64,000 bases of DNA from positions 67,919,719-67,983,718 of the forward strand of contig OY755046.1 of assembly GCA_963576565.1 (NCBI GenBank). Direction: 5' to 3'. Position numbers and translations under genes: made by a program. How positions within the stretch are numbered: the first letter of the stretch is position 1; the number at the start of each line of letters is the position of its first letter. The notes under the pieces are model-generated. The model did no database searches. It had not been told where the DNA came from and saw only the letters and a program-made list of their open reading frames with translations. Origin of the DNA: Aspidapion aeneum. Its lineage: Eukaryota > Arthropoda > Insecta > Coleoptera > Brentidae. Shown here piece after piece: positions 12,601 to 27,866 of this stretch.

Positions 12601-15600
12601 AAAATTTGAAGAAAACCTAAAAATTTTAAGTTTTGGGGGGTCTGGAGGGTTTTTGTGAGTTTTTGCATCTAAAATTTAAAAATCTTATATAATTTTATTT
12701 TTAGGTTAGGTCCTACACATTTTTGATTTATTTCTATGTCATTGTGGCTTTAGGCCATCAACATAGTTAAATTTTCAGAAATTCGAACGCGACTATAAGA
12801 GGAAGTGGGATAAAAAAAATTGGAAAAAAAACCTGGCTTGGCAACATCCAGATCGTTAATCTGTGACCTATTCTCAGCTAGAATCCACTGTCAAAGTGCG
12901 GTCTTCATATTTTGTATACTCAACTACCTACAGCGCCTGAACTATAAAATAAAAAATATCCCCAAATATGATACATAGAAATTTTCATTTAAATTTTACT
13001 GCTGTTTTACCTAAATATTATAGACAAGTGTAGATACTTTTTGAAAGGGAAAATTAGTAACAGCACTATTGGAAATCTATCGCAGCCAATATTAGACTTG
13101 ATCCGAGTTATTTGGATGAAGAATAAAAAGGAAATAATAACGGTTTATTACGGTTTTTAACGAAATAAGATCACCTACCAAAAAAGTTAAATAATAATAG
13201 TTATTTAAACAACAAGGTTTGAAAACGACTCTTTGCACACGATCGAGACAGTATGGTAAACCGAGCCGAAGGCGAGGTCTACAAGTCGAGGGAGTGTGCA
13301 AAGAGGTTTTCAAACGAGTTTTTTACAATATTTTTTATACGACTGCTAATAAAGAAAGAAAAATCAAATTTTAATTTAACTTGTTTTTATTTCCGACATT
13401 TTTACAACAAAACTTTAAAAATTCAACAATTTTTTGACGTATCTAATCAACAAAACATACGAGCAGTGACGGTTGCTACGGAACTAAGCCAACTTATATT
13501 GATGGGTGACAACAACAAAAATCTCAATGACGGGAGACCCGTATGCAGAAATGACATAGGCGTGCGCAAAAATGACATAGGCGTGTGCAAAATGCCATTT
13601 ACAGATCGTGTTCTCCGTGCGCAAAACCCCCTTTTACAAGACAGTCGTATAAAAAGTTATTAATGTAATGAAAAGGTCCATTACTTAAGATTTTCCAACA
13701 AAAATCGACAAAACCGGTTTTTGTCTAAAACATTGTTTTTATTTTGTACAAAAAAAATTTGGAGATAAAAAAGTTTTTTTTAGGGGGCACTGGCTTTATG
13801 GGAAAACTCCTTATTGAAAAACTCCTAAGAAGTTGTCCCGACGTTGCAAATATCTATGTTCTTATTAGAAACAAAAAAGGAAAAACAGCCCCGGAGAGGG
13901 TACAAGAAATGACAGATGCCAGATGTTTTGACAGATTGAAAAAGGAAAGACCCGAAAATTTGAAAAAAATTGTACCCATTTTTGGAGACGTCACAGAGTT
14001 GGGACTAGGTAAATAGTATTATAGCGGTTGTTAGTCAAATGTATCCAGAACCTGTAGGAAATAGTTAAAAGGGACTTGAATAACGCCAGGGGCGGCTCGT
14101 GCATAAGGGCTGCAGAGCTGCAGAACCCCCAAAATTTTCACATTATTTGACTATTTTTCAGCCGCTGCTATTTTTCTAATATAATTATTTTATTTCTAAA
14201 ATTATTGGAATAGCAGTATATTTTCGGTACGGTGTTGGTATAGTCGGCCTTCAAAGCGCGTACGTGTGTTGAGTATGACGCCGCGCGCCGTCGCCGACGG
14301 CCGCATTTCACAGTCGGTCAAATGAAGTTATTGGCATTGTTGCGCTGCTAAATTGCAACACAACGTAGCTGGGCTAGGAACCCCTTCCTTTGCCCCGCAC
14401 CGCACTTGCTCCTTGGTTTAGATAGCGAAATCTAGGCCAAAATAGAGCTGCAAAACTTGCAGTTCCAGTACAATTCCGGGCGGGCGGGCTCAGCGTTGCG
14501 TGTTTGCGGGCGCATTTATTTATTTCAGAAGACGCCAAATGCATGAGCGGGAATTATGGTCGTGTTTGTTGTTTGTTTTTGTATAATTGTGTACGAGTTC
14601 TCAGATGTCTAGAAAATACGTGCAAGCAAAACATTGGTGAGTACATATTATGCTAAGGTAACGAATGTGAATTAAATCTTTTGTAAAAACGCTAGTTTTT
14701 GCTAGGCATTGTAACTTTTGCCAAACCAAACTTGGCAATTTTTTACTTTTTATAATAGACACGTGATCTGGAGACTGTAAAAAAATAGCGTTTTTTATAC
14801 CCTATCGGCAGAACTCACAAACTTTACTGTCACGAGCCGCCACTGAATAAAGCCATGCAATAATAGTGTCACGCCGTATTTTGACAGATTTACATTGCAG
14901 GCTGACAGTTGATCTTTCTACTTGACATACCAAAGTCGAATTTAAAACTAACTAAAACTGGTAGGTGGTAGACGCTTTTTACTCATTGGGCGTCGACTGG
15001 TGAGATACCACCATACCAGAAGTGAGTAGCGCTAAGTGGTATCACCACGTTCCGCTCCGCTACTGCGCTGGCAGTCCGGTTCCAACAATGAGTAACAGAT
15101 AGCATGATGGCGCCTCTAGGATCAAAATATTCCGGAGGTAAAATACCCGACCACTCGGATCTCCGGGCGTCGGGTGATCTTGGGGGTCCTTCATGCAAAG
15201 ATATTAAAAGAAGACCAAAAACTCAACTCAGAATTGATTTTAGCAATATAAGAGGATTAAGTACCAACATTAATTCAGTTCACCAACATCTTGAAGAACA
15301 AAGATAATAGAGGACTGGGGCAACAAAAACCTTGTACAGTTCAACGCGCAGAAAACCCAAGCAGCCCTGTTTTCAAAAAGACCAGCACGACAGAAATATC
15401 TGGAAGTGCTGTCACATTGCAGAGCCAGTTGAACATCTTAGGAGTCACTGCAGAGACCAACATGTCTTCGCACAGTCACGTGGCAGATATAGCTAAAAGG
15501 GCGTCCCAAAAGCTTGGGGTGCTATTTCGTACAAGACATCTGTATACACCAAGCCAACTGCTGACACTCTACATAGCCCAGATTCGACCAACTATGGAGT

Positions 15601-18600
15601 ACTGCTCACATATATGGAGTGCGGCACCCAAACATACCTTAATGCTATTGAACACCGTGCAAAAGCGAGCTATCAAGCTGATCAATGACCCCGCACTTAC
15701 CCGTAGCTTGGATAGTCTCGAACATCGAAGAACTGTGGGCGATCTCTCTCTCTTCTACAGGTATTATCACGGAAAATGCTCTAAAGAGTTGGCACGTATG
15801 ATCCCCCCGGGAGTAGCACCTACTAGGCGAACACGTCAAACAGACGGTAACCATCAATTTACTGTCAAAATAGAGGCACCAAGAACCTCATTATATCAGA
15901 ATTCATATCTCTGGAGAACAGCATCGCTGTGGAATAAACTCCCTGCGACAGTTTTCCCTGCAGGTTACAACCTGAACCGTTTCAAAACCAACACACACCA
16001 ACATTTCCGCGCACTTGCCGCTTGTCGAGCGTGATAGGGATCTCCTTGCGAGTGCGCATACCCGTAAAAAAAAAGTCGTTTATCTATAATTAGAGGCCCT
16101 CTATGTACATTTTATAATTAAAACATGTCATACATACAGGGTCCCTATCTATAATTAAAGTCGACAGTATTTATTTCAGTTCGTAAGTAAACTAAATCCT
16201 TATGTTCAAAGATTAGCTGTCATATTCAAATACTGTATGCTAAGAATATCTTGGACACATCACGAAATTTTAGGTCTTAGTGAAGAACACAGAAATCTAC
16301 TCATAGAAAATGTGAATATCATCTATCATGCAGCTGCTTCAGTAAGATTTGATGATCCTTTAAGAGATGCAGTAATTATGAACACTCGAGGAACACGAGA
16401 GGTTGTTAATCTGGCTCACGAAATCAGGAATTTGGATATTTTGTTCCATGTTTCGACGACTTACTGCCACACTGATAGGAAGGTAAAGTACCTAGAAGCA
16501 CAGAAAAAATATAGCTATAGCTAGCTAAGTTAAACCAAACAAAAACTATAGCTACCTAGTATTTCTGTGCTAGAACTATGATTAATTATACAAATTGTTT
16601 GACTGAGAAATGTCATTATTTTTCATTTTTTAGAATAATTTTAAAAATTTCAAAATTTGCACTAAAAGAAATCCACAATTTAAATAAAAATTCAAAATTG
16701 TTAAAAATTTCAATTTTTAAAATTCAGATTTTTTTTTAATTTTGGATTTTTTAGAATTTTGATAATTGTTTATAGAGTTTTTGAAAGTTTTTAGAATTTA
16801 AAAAAAATTCAATAATAATTAATTAATTTTATTTTTTTAATATTTTTGTTTAGAGTTTTTTCAAAATTTTAAAATACAAAAAAAATCCAAAATTAAAAAA
16901 AAATCTTCTATAAACTATAAATATCGATAACCAGTCATACAGTCACATTGATTTAGACATTTTGATCACATAATTAAGATCTACACCATACTTGAATTTG
17001 ATTAAATTAATGAAATTTTTAATTTCCCATAAGCAGTGTCAATGGTCTTTACCAATTTATTTTTCCTAAAGGTACCTAACCTACCTTATTTTGCAGATAG
17101 TAGGAGAACAAATCTATCCACCCCTGGCCAACTGGAGAGACGCCATCACCATAGCGGAACAGGGTGACAGACACATTTTTGACGTATTGACAGCAAAATA
17201 CATGGGCAAACTGCCAAACACCTACACCTTCACAAAAAATTTGGCGGAACACGTCGTTAGTGACTTGTGTGATGGCAAGATACCTACTATCATTTTTAGA
17301 CCTTCTATAGGTAAGAAATTTGCTTAATTTTGTACATTTTTTAAAAACAATTTTTTATTAAAATAAAAGAAAAATTAGTTTTTCATTTGGGTCAAATGAG
17401 TTTGTCTACTTGACTCAAATGAGCTATTTAGTAACTACAAATGATTGCAGTCATTGAAAATACAGTAAAACCTCTCCTTGCGGACACCTCTATTAAGCGG
17501 ACACTCCATTTAGGCGGACACATTTGTTGGAACCAAGCTTTTCCCTATTTCTTTACATGTAAAATTCACTCCTATAACCGGACGCGGGCAATTTTTGCGA
17601 ACCTCTGACAACGGAACGGAGCGCTGCACGACATGGGCATAAATATTATGTAGTATATTGGCAACAACGCACTCTGCAGCCGGGGAATTACCTCTTTCCG
17701 TTTAATGCGGAGACTAAATATTTCTGTCTTATTTACAAAATATTTTACCCGGCGGGACTGTTGTGTTTTATTTTTATTGTTCAGTTGGGTAGGAATAGAT
17801 CTCTTTGAAATATCGCCTAGTAAAAAACTTCTTAGTTTACGTGAAAAAATGGAAGTTGTTAACGTTTCGGAGAAGGAACATTTATCAGCACGAAAGATCG
17901 CTGAAAATTTTAATATCGGAAAAACTCAAGCAGCGGAAATTGTTAATAAATATATATTAGAATTTAGCAGTTCTCTCTCATAAGCGGCCACATCCAATAA
18001 GCGGACAAAATCGACGAAACCGTGAGTGTCCGCTTATAGGAGGTTTAACTGTATTTACTGTACATTTAAAGCATGATTGAATCCTTGTATTTTTAATGAA
18101 TGCACTCTTTTGCCCCAACCGGTATATTATTTAATAAACTCTAATTTCTGAATATTTCTTTTAGTGATAAATACTATGAAAGAACCTTTTCCAGGCTGGT
18201 TAGACAACTTTAACGGCCCTGTAGGCATTTTAGTTGCTAGTGGGAAAGGTAAATATAAAGGCACACTAAGCAATGCTAGCTATTTTTGAGAAGAAATTTA
18301 CAGAATTTTAACATAGTGCGAGAATATACAGGGTGTCTCTAAAAGGTCTGTACAAAATCTTAGCACATAAAATAAGTCGATTTAATGCAAATTACCTTAG
18401 TCCAAAATTGCTCCGTTTCAGAGATAAATTACATTTTTAAATTAAAAAATTTCTTGAGCGAAATTTTCGAAAAGCAGCAAACTTGAATAAAGCTTTGAGA
18501 ACAATAGTCAGTAGAAAACTGGCCGTTGCTATGACATTTTGCCAGTGGAAAACACTCTAGTGAAATAATCATTCAAAATAATTTCAGTATTCCGTTGCGG

Positions 18601-19551
18601 CATTGAACACTAAAAACGGATGTATCTCGAAAACGACTTACTTTAGCGCATGTTACCAAGAATAGCTTTTTGGCTTAAAAAGATTCAGGAAAATATTTTC
18701 TTAACAAAAAAAGTTTAAAGTTATAGGCAATTTAAACTATAAAAAGAGCATTGTGAAGCACCCTTTAACGGCCACAATGAAAAGGTATCCATATTTAGGT
18801 TTCGTATCCCAAAAAACCCCCGAGTACCAATTTTTAAAGTAATGCGTTGAGAAATGTTCATAAATTTTAAGACAATCGATTTTTAATTTTAAAATTTACC
18901 AACCTGTATCTCTGAAACGGAGCAATTTCGGACTAAGGTAAGTTGCTTTAAATCAACTTATTTTGACCTCAGGAATATGTGCTAAGATTTTGTACAGACC
19001 TTTCAGAGACACCCTGTATATATAGTCTATAAATATAAAACGAAACAGAGTTTTTTTTCACCCTTGTTTTCGAAGTTTTTACATTACTTATCGCCAAAGA
19101 AATACTCTGCCAATATATGGGCCCCTAAGCTCACACTAGGTACTATAGTTATAGTGTACGTGTGAGCTAATATAACTAAAAACTGAAATATATTTTATTC
19201 AACTCCAGACTAAATTACCTTTTGTTTGATACCACACAAGCCATGTTTTGACTTAAATTCAAATTTTTGAAATCTAAACCACCCTTAAAAAAAACAAAAA
19301 CTATAATGTATTTTGTTAAACTCCGGAGTCAATTACCTTTTGTTTGATATCACACACGCCATATTTTCACTTAAACTCTAATTTTTGAAATATACCCCCA
19401 CCCTTTTATTTGGTTTGTGTTCGGTAGACTTTGTTCATTTTTAAATGGGACAATCTCGACCCAAGACCCAGCCCAGGTACCAAATTTCATTAAAATCGGC
19501 CAAGCGGTTTTTGAGTTATGCGCGTTGCGTTACAGACAGACATACAGACAT

Positions 19552-19650
<99 letters not shown>

Positions 19651-22600
19651 TACAGACATACAGACATACAGACATACAGACATACAGACATACAGACAGA
19701 CAGACAGACGGCGCAACAAAAAAGTTTCAAAATCATCTGAAACGCAAAGATATATAAAAAATTTTTAAATCGGAGCAACTTTTTTTTTCTCGAAAAAATT
19801 AGGATTACCATAGCTCACACTACTATAGTATAGTATATGTGTGAGCTGAAAACACTTTTTGAAGATAAAGAATGACTTTTGATATAATATCTTTTTATTT
19901 ATTTTTTTTAGGTATTTTGAGGTCAATGTATACTGACCCTGATATTATGGCAGATTATATTCCAGCAGATATTATCATAAAAGCAATTTTAATAGCCACT
20001 TGGGTTAAAGGTACAGAAAAGTAAGTTTTATGGGTTTTGGGATATCTCCTTAATTATTATTATTTATCAGACAGAAAGGTTTTTTAAATAGTATAATTTA
20101 AACTTTAAGGGCGGTTTATCAATGGCCGGAAAAATTTAACTTTCTGATAAGTACCACCCCTTCTTTTTTAATGTCATCTTGTTTTTCACACATTTGTAGA
20201 ATATTGTTACGGGTTCTCCACAACAATTTAAAACTCGCAATTGCTGAAAACGATACGTCAATTTATTTCGACAAATTATGTACAAAAACGCGCACTTAAA
20301 CTTACTAATAACTTGCTAATAATTCACTACTTTAATACGCCTATTAACTTCGCGTTAACATCTAGCGATCACTACCATTGGTTATCTCTGACTGGCTCGA
20401 TGCCCCGCGTCCTGCCCTATATATAGGGTCTGCCTACTATTCGAGAACCATCCGTCCTTCTTCGATTCACGAGCATTTTCGTTTCTTCCAGAAGGTACGC
20501 GGCATGCATGAGTGTCATAGATAACGCAACTAAAACCTAGATTAAGAATACAACCATAAGATCCCAACAAACAATTAAAGTTGTAACGACGAAACCCCAA
20601 CTAGAAAGAATTTCTTAAAAATAACCGCAACGTACTCCCGCTACGTCTCAGTATACCATACAGCGACGTTATAATTCCCTAAGTGGGGAACCAATTTCTG
20701 GTTATAACTACTTGGCCAAGTGTTTAAAGTCACTGTAGTAACAACTACACTACTACGTCGTAGCCAGGTATCTACTACGTCGTAGAGGCTGTTTTTTTTC
20801 CGTAATGGCATAAAAGTTGCGATGTAGTTGCAAATAATATAATCGTTTCTTTTTGGTAGAATTGTTACACAATATGGTGGACACAACAGTAAACAGACTC
20901 GCTTAGTTTTTTTGTTTGGTTATGGTTATAATATGAACTATGTTATCCAAAAGTGTGAGAATTTACGAGCAGAGGATCAAAATTCGAGTGCGACGCAAAG
21001 TTTTTTGTATAACATGCATTATATATATTGCAAAAAACCGGTGCGCCCGTAAAATTGAGCCGTTTTCTGGTAGCTGATGGAATTTTTGTGTTGTGATTTT
21101 GGAGGTTATGTTTTCATAATCGACAGTTAACTCCAACAAATGGTGCTTAAGAAGAGCATTTTTGGTAAGCTCAACTAATTTGTTTATAAAATAGTATGGC
21201 TCTTTAATATGAGCTCATAAAACGACAACAAAAATATTAAATTTTCTTTCTTACATAAAAACATGGCGTCCCAAACTATATTCCCTGATAGTCGAAAAGG
21301 TTACTTGAAAGTAGTTGCGGCTTTAAAGTTGATCCAAAAAGTTATTTTGTCTACATTGTTACATCAGATGTTACTATGATGACACAAACTTTTGTGGTAA
21401 AAATTAAAGTTATAATGTAGTTGTCGGATACACTTGTTTGGGACTCCAATGAAGCTTAACTTTCTAGTGGTAATTAAGTAGGATATAAAAGTCAGGGCGA
21501 CTACGAAATAACGACTAAAAAGAAAGTAAAACTTTAGCAACGTCCTATTGTGGTAGAGAAGACTATCAGAATCGACTATCAAGAAACAATCCTATGAAGT
21601 AGTTTAGAGGGTCGTTTTTACGAAACATCTACTATTTCCTGATACTAAATAGTAGTTAGAACTAAAAAGTAACAAATTTTGGTTGGGATCACCACATTTC
21701 TACTATAAGAAAGTAGCAAAGCCTTTAGAACATGTAGCCGCTACTATAAATGTTAGTTGGGTATACGTCAACCTAATACTACCTAAATAAATTCTAACTA
21801 TAAAATTTAAATAACTTAAATTTGTAACAATATAAAGAAACAGTACGTTTTTTGGTTTTAAATAAGTTATCATTATTTAATAAATGATTGTCTTTACCAG
21901 TTTTTAATACTCGTTGAGATTTTGGGTTTTCCTGAAGTATTTAGGCAATACTCAGAAGATTTTAAAAAGTGGGAAACCGTATTTGTCCGATCTTATGAAT
22001 AACTTATCTGGACATTCATAAACCGGTCCTAAGAGATTTTTAAACAATTATACTTCCCTCTTAGGGTCGGTTTTTCAATAGAGGGTTAGCCCTGACCCGT
22101 GGGTTAAAAAAAGAGATGACTAACATATTTACCACATGCTAAAAAAAGACAGATCAAAGATCAGCCACTGGTCAGGGCTAACCCTCTATTGAGAAATCGG
22201 CCCTTAGAGCATTAGAGTCAACCAAATCCTTAGAATTTTTTCAGATAAAAAAAATAAATGTAAATACTTTACCATAGTCAAAAAAATATGCTGGTATAAA
22301 ATAGAAAAAAAACTTCAATTTCACAAATAAACTGAACCTAATACAATATCGATCAAACTAATGTTGTTATTTTAAATTTTAGGGATGAAGTTGAAAAGAA
22401 AAAACTAGAAGTCTACAACGGAAGCAATAATAATGAAAATAATGTAACTATGGGAGGTTTAGTCGATATGGGTGAGTAAAGAATGTAACTATGGGAGCTT
22501 TAGTCGATTCAGCCTCATAAATTACATTACATTAAATTAAATTAACTTACATTAACTTACCCGAAGCCAAATTACACTAACTTACTAACTAAGAGAATTT

Positions 22601-25600
22601 CTTGTGAAAAAAGCGTTCTTTTTTACTTGGAAGGTTCCTAAGAGCATAAAATAAGATGTTTACAGAAAATACAACTGAAAAACTTTAGAAAAACTGTAAA
22701 AATTGAGAAAATTTCCTCTTAAGTTAGTCTAATTTGGCTTAGGGTAAGTTAATGTAAGTTAATTTATTTTAATCTAATGTAATTTATGTGCCTAAACCGA
22801 CCTTTAGAGTTATCTAATGCAGTGGCGTATGAATCCTGTGGGGCCTCAGCGCGGATCGATACTCAGGGATAAATCCTGGGGGGCTTGAAGGCAGATCGAT
22901 ACATTTTAATATTGATTTTTGGAGAAAACTCAGTGTCAATGTTCAGTGAATCTGGAGGGGGGGGCTTCAGCCCCTAATCCCCTCCTGCGTACGCCTCCGT
23001 CTTATGTGTTAGAAAAATAGCTCCAGGGTAACTGCCAGGCCTCCAACACCAGACTTTAACAAGAGTACCTATATTTAGCTTGAAATTATTTGAAAGATTA
23101 CTTTCTTTACAATAAAACGTAAAAAACTACACTGAGACAAAAGTTATGATAACTTTAAACCATCAAAAGTGAAGTGTGAAGCGCCCTCTAACGTTCACCG
23201 TAAAAAGGTATCCACTTTCGTATTACGCATCCCAAAAAACCTACGATTACCAATTTTAAAAATAATGCCTTTAAAACTGTTCATAATATTGAAAAAAAAA
23301 ACGATTTTTATTTTTTAACTTTAACCCAACAAACAATTAAAGTTGTAACGACGAAACCCCAACTAGAAAGAATTTCTTAAAAGTAACCGCAACGTACTTC
23401 CGCTACGTCTCAGTATACCATACAGCGACGTTATAATTCCCTAAGTGGGGAACCAATTTCTGGTTATAACTACTTGGCCAAGTGTTTAAAGTCACTGTAG
23501 TAACAACTACACTACTACGTCGTAGCCAGGTATCTACTACGTCGTAGAGGCTGTTTTTTTTCCGTAATGGCATAAAAGTTGCGATGTAGTTGCAAATAAT
23601 ATAATCGTTTCTTTTTGGTAGAATTGTTACACAATATGGTGGACACAACAGTAAACAGACTCGCGTAGTTTTTTTGTTTGGTTATGGTTATAATATGAAC
23701 TATGTTATCCAAAAGTGTGAGAATTTACGAGCAGAGGATCAAAATTCGAGTGCAAAGCAAAGTTTTTTGTATAACATGCATTATATATATTGCAAAAAAC
23801 CGGTGCGCCCGTAAAATTGAGCCGTTTTTTGGTAGCTGATGGAATTTTTGTGTTGTGATTTTGGAGGTTATGTTTTCATAATCGACAGTTAACTCCAACA
23901 AATGGTGCTTAAGAAGAGCATTTTTGGTAAGCTTCAACTAATTTGTTTATAAAATAGTATGGCTCTTTAATATGAGCTCATAAAACGACAACAAAAATAT
24001 TAAATTTTCTTTCTTACATAAAAACATGGCGTCCCAAACTATATTCCCTGATAGTCGAAAAGGTTACTTGAAAGTAGTTGCGGCTTTAAATTTGATCCAA
24101 AAAGTTATTTTGTCTACATTGTTACATCAGATGTTACTATGATGACACAAACTTTTGTGGTAAAAATTAAAGTTATAATGTAGTTGTCGGATACACTTGT
24201 TTGGGACTCCAATGAAGCTTAACTTTCTAGTGGTAATTAAGTAGGATATAAAAGTCAGGGCGACTACGAAATAACGACTAAAAAGAAAGTAAAACTTTAG
24301 CAACGTCCTATTGTGGTAGAGAAGACTATCAGAACCGACTATCAAGAAACAATCCTATGAAGTAGTTTAGAGGGTCGTGTTTACGAAACATCTACTATTT
24401 CCTGATACTAAATAGTAGTTAGAACTAAAAAGTAACAAATTTTGGTTGGGATCACCACATTTCTACTATAAGAAAGTAGCAAAGCCTTTAGAACATGTAG
24501 CTGCTACTATAAATGTTAGTTGGGAACACCCTGTCTGTATCTCGGAAACGAGGCAATTTTGGATCCTAGTTTAATTGAACTCTTATCTTTATTTTGGGAA
24601 GTAAAATACGTGATTAAAATGTTGACGTCTGATTTCGAGACACCCTCTAAACAATACAAAAATTAAATGTTTAAATATTTTTGGAAAACCTATTTAACTG
24701 TTTTTTTTTTAAATTTTAGGTAAAAAACTGTGTTGGGACTACCCTTTAAACAACGTCCTATGGTACCCAAAAGGGTCCGTTACTAACAATTACTACTACC
24801 ACTTTTTTCGGTTGGTTTTTTACCATCTCATACCAGCCCTGTTTATTGATGGATTACTGAAAATCAGCGGAAACAAAACTATGTAAGCTTATAAACATCT
24901 CTGTGCCAAGTTTCGCTAAAACTAGGAAACACTTTCTATTCATGAAGGCACAAAATTTTAGAAGGACAAATTTCCACCTGTCTGAATCCGAATATATCTG
25001 TTGTCTTCCCCTATATGCCGACAGAGACTAAGAAAAACCCCCCTAATCGACACAAAACCTGATTTTTTTTTAGGTTTTATGCAAATTTCTTAAAAATAAA
25101 CCTTTTTTTAGCAAAAATTGAAACACAATTTTTGTGAAAAAAAAATCCTGCTTCAATGATCGATAAGGTTCAGAAAATAAAGTAGCCTTCAGTAACGCGC
25201 TATTAAACTCCTGGGAAACAGGGACGGGTTGCAGACAGACCAGAGAATTCGTAGACCGTCCAAAAGCGACCAGAATTAGATGGATGCTGGGACGGACACG
25301 AAAAGACCTCGGACTGCTGATAGGTACTCTAACCGGACATAACCGGTTGAGGAGGCACATGACACGTATAGGAGTCGAGAATGACCCTACCTGCCCAGCC
25401 TGTGGGCAGGAAGAACAGACATCAAGACACCTCGTGCACAGAAGACCACGGTTCGGTCCGCTTTGCAGAGTCAATATGTTATGACCTCGTGGCAGAATGC
25501 GAGGCCCACGCAAGGATGAGACAACAGGCACTCGGAGCGCCAACTCTGAGCGAGGAAGAACTGCACATGCTCAAATGGGCGGACTTACTGGACTTTGTAA

Positions 25601-27835
25601 AGAGAACAGGAATGCCCAATGAGTTACCCGACCATCAAAGGGAAGTGCAGAGAGTGGGTTAAGGGACAGACTTGGGGCATGGCAAAAAGGGCCTACTATG
25701 GCCTACTTGTCAGACCTGCGGGTCAACCCCCCTACTACTACTAGTCTGTAAATTAATTGGGAATATTTAGAAAAACATGTGGGGGTGGTAGGGGTTGATT
25801 TTATCTCCAAACATGGCTTGCCTGGTATTAAACAAAAGGCAATTTAGTCGTCTGGAGTTGAATAAAATATATTTCAGTTTTCAGTTAAAGTAGCTCGAAC
25901 GTACACTATAACTATAGTACCTAGTGTGAGCTTAGGGATCCCTATATTGGCAGAGTATTTTTTATTGTGTTTGTTATGTCTATTTAGTAAGCTGGTATTG
26001 CAAGGGCGTCGATAGCTTTTTTTCTTGGGGGGGGGGGGGGGTACTCTGCCCTACTTTTGCAAAACCTAGTAACTAGGTTTTTGGTAACTTTTCACGAGAG
26101 CGTTTTTTGTAAAATATTTTGCTCATGGGAAATAATGAAAATGCGAAGGCTATTATCGCAAAACCATTTTTTTTTTAGTTTGCTGAATAGGTTTAAAATA
26201 TTTTAAAATGATCAAACTAAAAAAAAATAATAAAAAAAAGAGGTAATAAAAATAAAAATATAAAAAATATAAAATAAATAAAATATTAAGTGTGACACAT
26301 CATTTTAAAGGAAATTTTACGCTGATTTCAAAAATCAAATAAAAATAGGATCATTTCATAGGAAAATTACAAACTTTATGTAATATCTCAAAAATTAAAA
26401 GTGCAAGATAAAATTTAGTTTGACAGTTAAATTGCTCTTAAAAAAGTGCTTTAAGAACGTTTTTACAGAATTAAAAAATATTCATAAATAAACAAGTTAC
26501 GGGGGCGGGTCGAAAATGCACCAAATTGAAAACCACCCTATATCTTGTAAATAGTTTAAGATATCGATGTGCGGTTTTCGGCATTAACTTTTTAACGAAA
26601 ATCGAGCTCGTAAAATGCAGGTTAGTTTTCTTCTATCTCCTCTAGAAATAGGCGTTTCCTATCAAAAGTGTCCTATTTGGACCACTCTGTACTACAATAA
26701 AAGAAATATTAGGTTTTTCTTACCGTTAGTTTCAGCTGACCAAAACTCAATTACAAATCACAACAAACCCTATTTTTAACTTTACGAATACTTAATAACA
26801 CCTTTGAACTTATACATACTTAATTTCTTTTTTGCAAATTTTCGTGCTCGATAATAAAAAACTTCAGTTCTTGGATTCTTGAGGGGGGTACTGACCCCCC
26901 TTATCGACGCGCTTGTGGTATTGACAGATCCCCACGATGTCCGCATAAAACATGAGGTTAAGAGACGGTTTTTTTTTTGTAGGCTTTTAAAAATCCAGAG
27001 AAAAATCTACATAGCCAACATGGCTTTATATCCATTTACTACCAACGAATGGACATTTATCAACCAAAAAACCAGTGATCTAGAATATAAACTTCGGTCT
27101 AATGACAAGCCGAACTTCGGGTACTTCCGAGACGAGGTCACTCCATACGAGTACTTCTGTCTGGCACTTTTGGGTTCCAGAGAGTACTTGCTAAAAGAAC
27201 CTGTCGAAACTTTTGAAAAGGCTAGGCGCCATTCACATAGGTAAGAAATCGCTTCTTTTATCCAAGTTTAGAAAAATATTTCCAAACTAGTAAGAACCTT
27301 TCATTTTGAAATTTGTATAATGGCTTTACTTTTATCTCAATTCTTTTTACGGAATGCCATTTTCGCGTACTTGGCTTTTACATGAAATGTTTTTGTTATG
27401 ATTTCACTTCTTTTTTAAAGGAATTGGATCATAGTTAATTTTTAAAGTAGTAAAATATGCGGAATATTGTTCAAAACTTTTGCAATGCCTTACTTAAATT
27501 TTTGAGGTAGTTCCTATCAGCCTTCCAAAGCTCAGCTCTCTAGCGTTTCTGAAAGTGCACAATGTTACTTTTACATAACTTTACATGTATAGGGGAGGGA
27601 AATTAGTAGATCCCTTGGGTTGGCAAATAATCTCTCAGGACAGGTTGATATTTTTAACAATTCTATCAGTGTGATAAAAAATCGTCTTAATTCATGTTTG
27701 TAAAATGTTTAACAGTGAATGTTTATTTTTAATTACCTAAGTGTTTTTTATATATTTAGGGACTCTAGTGAATTTTTTAGGTTATTTTAAGTATTTTGTA
27801 ATTCAAGATTGTAAAATGGTGCTATCCGTTTAATA

Positions 27836-27866
<31 letters not shown>

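Larger units (their letters stand above)
9820..12939. mobile_element. nested element with about 300 bp terminal inverted repeats in FAR intron 1
   Basis: The arms at about 9820-10111 and 12560-12939 are imperfect reverse complements. Both begin CAGGCGCTGTAGGTAGTTGA, and both have an inner CAAAACTT / AAGTTTTG segment. Two further repeats, 10170-10808 and 10859-12568, lie between the arms. No clear target duplication was found. Confidence 0.6.

Noticed and set aside
20641..20886. 81-codon frame conserved in three places (20641, 23403, 60132)
   Set aside because: Conservation follows from the three near-identical copies of the 1.2 kb transposon. No recognisable domain; kept only as a note on that family.
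26879..26982. Upstream extension of the FAR exon 9 reading frame
   Set aside because: A clear TTTTTTTTGTAG acceptor at 26982 keeps phase with exon 8. The upstream part is intron.
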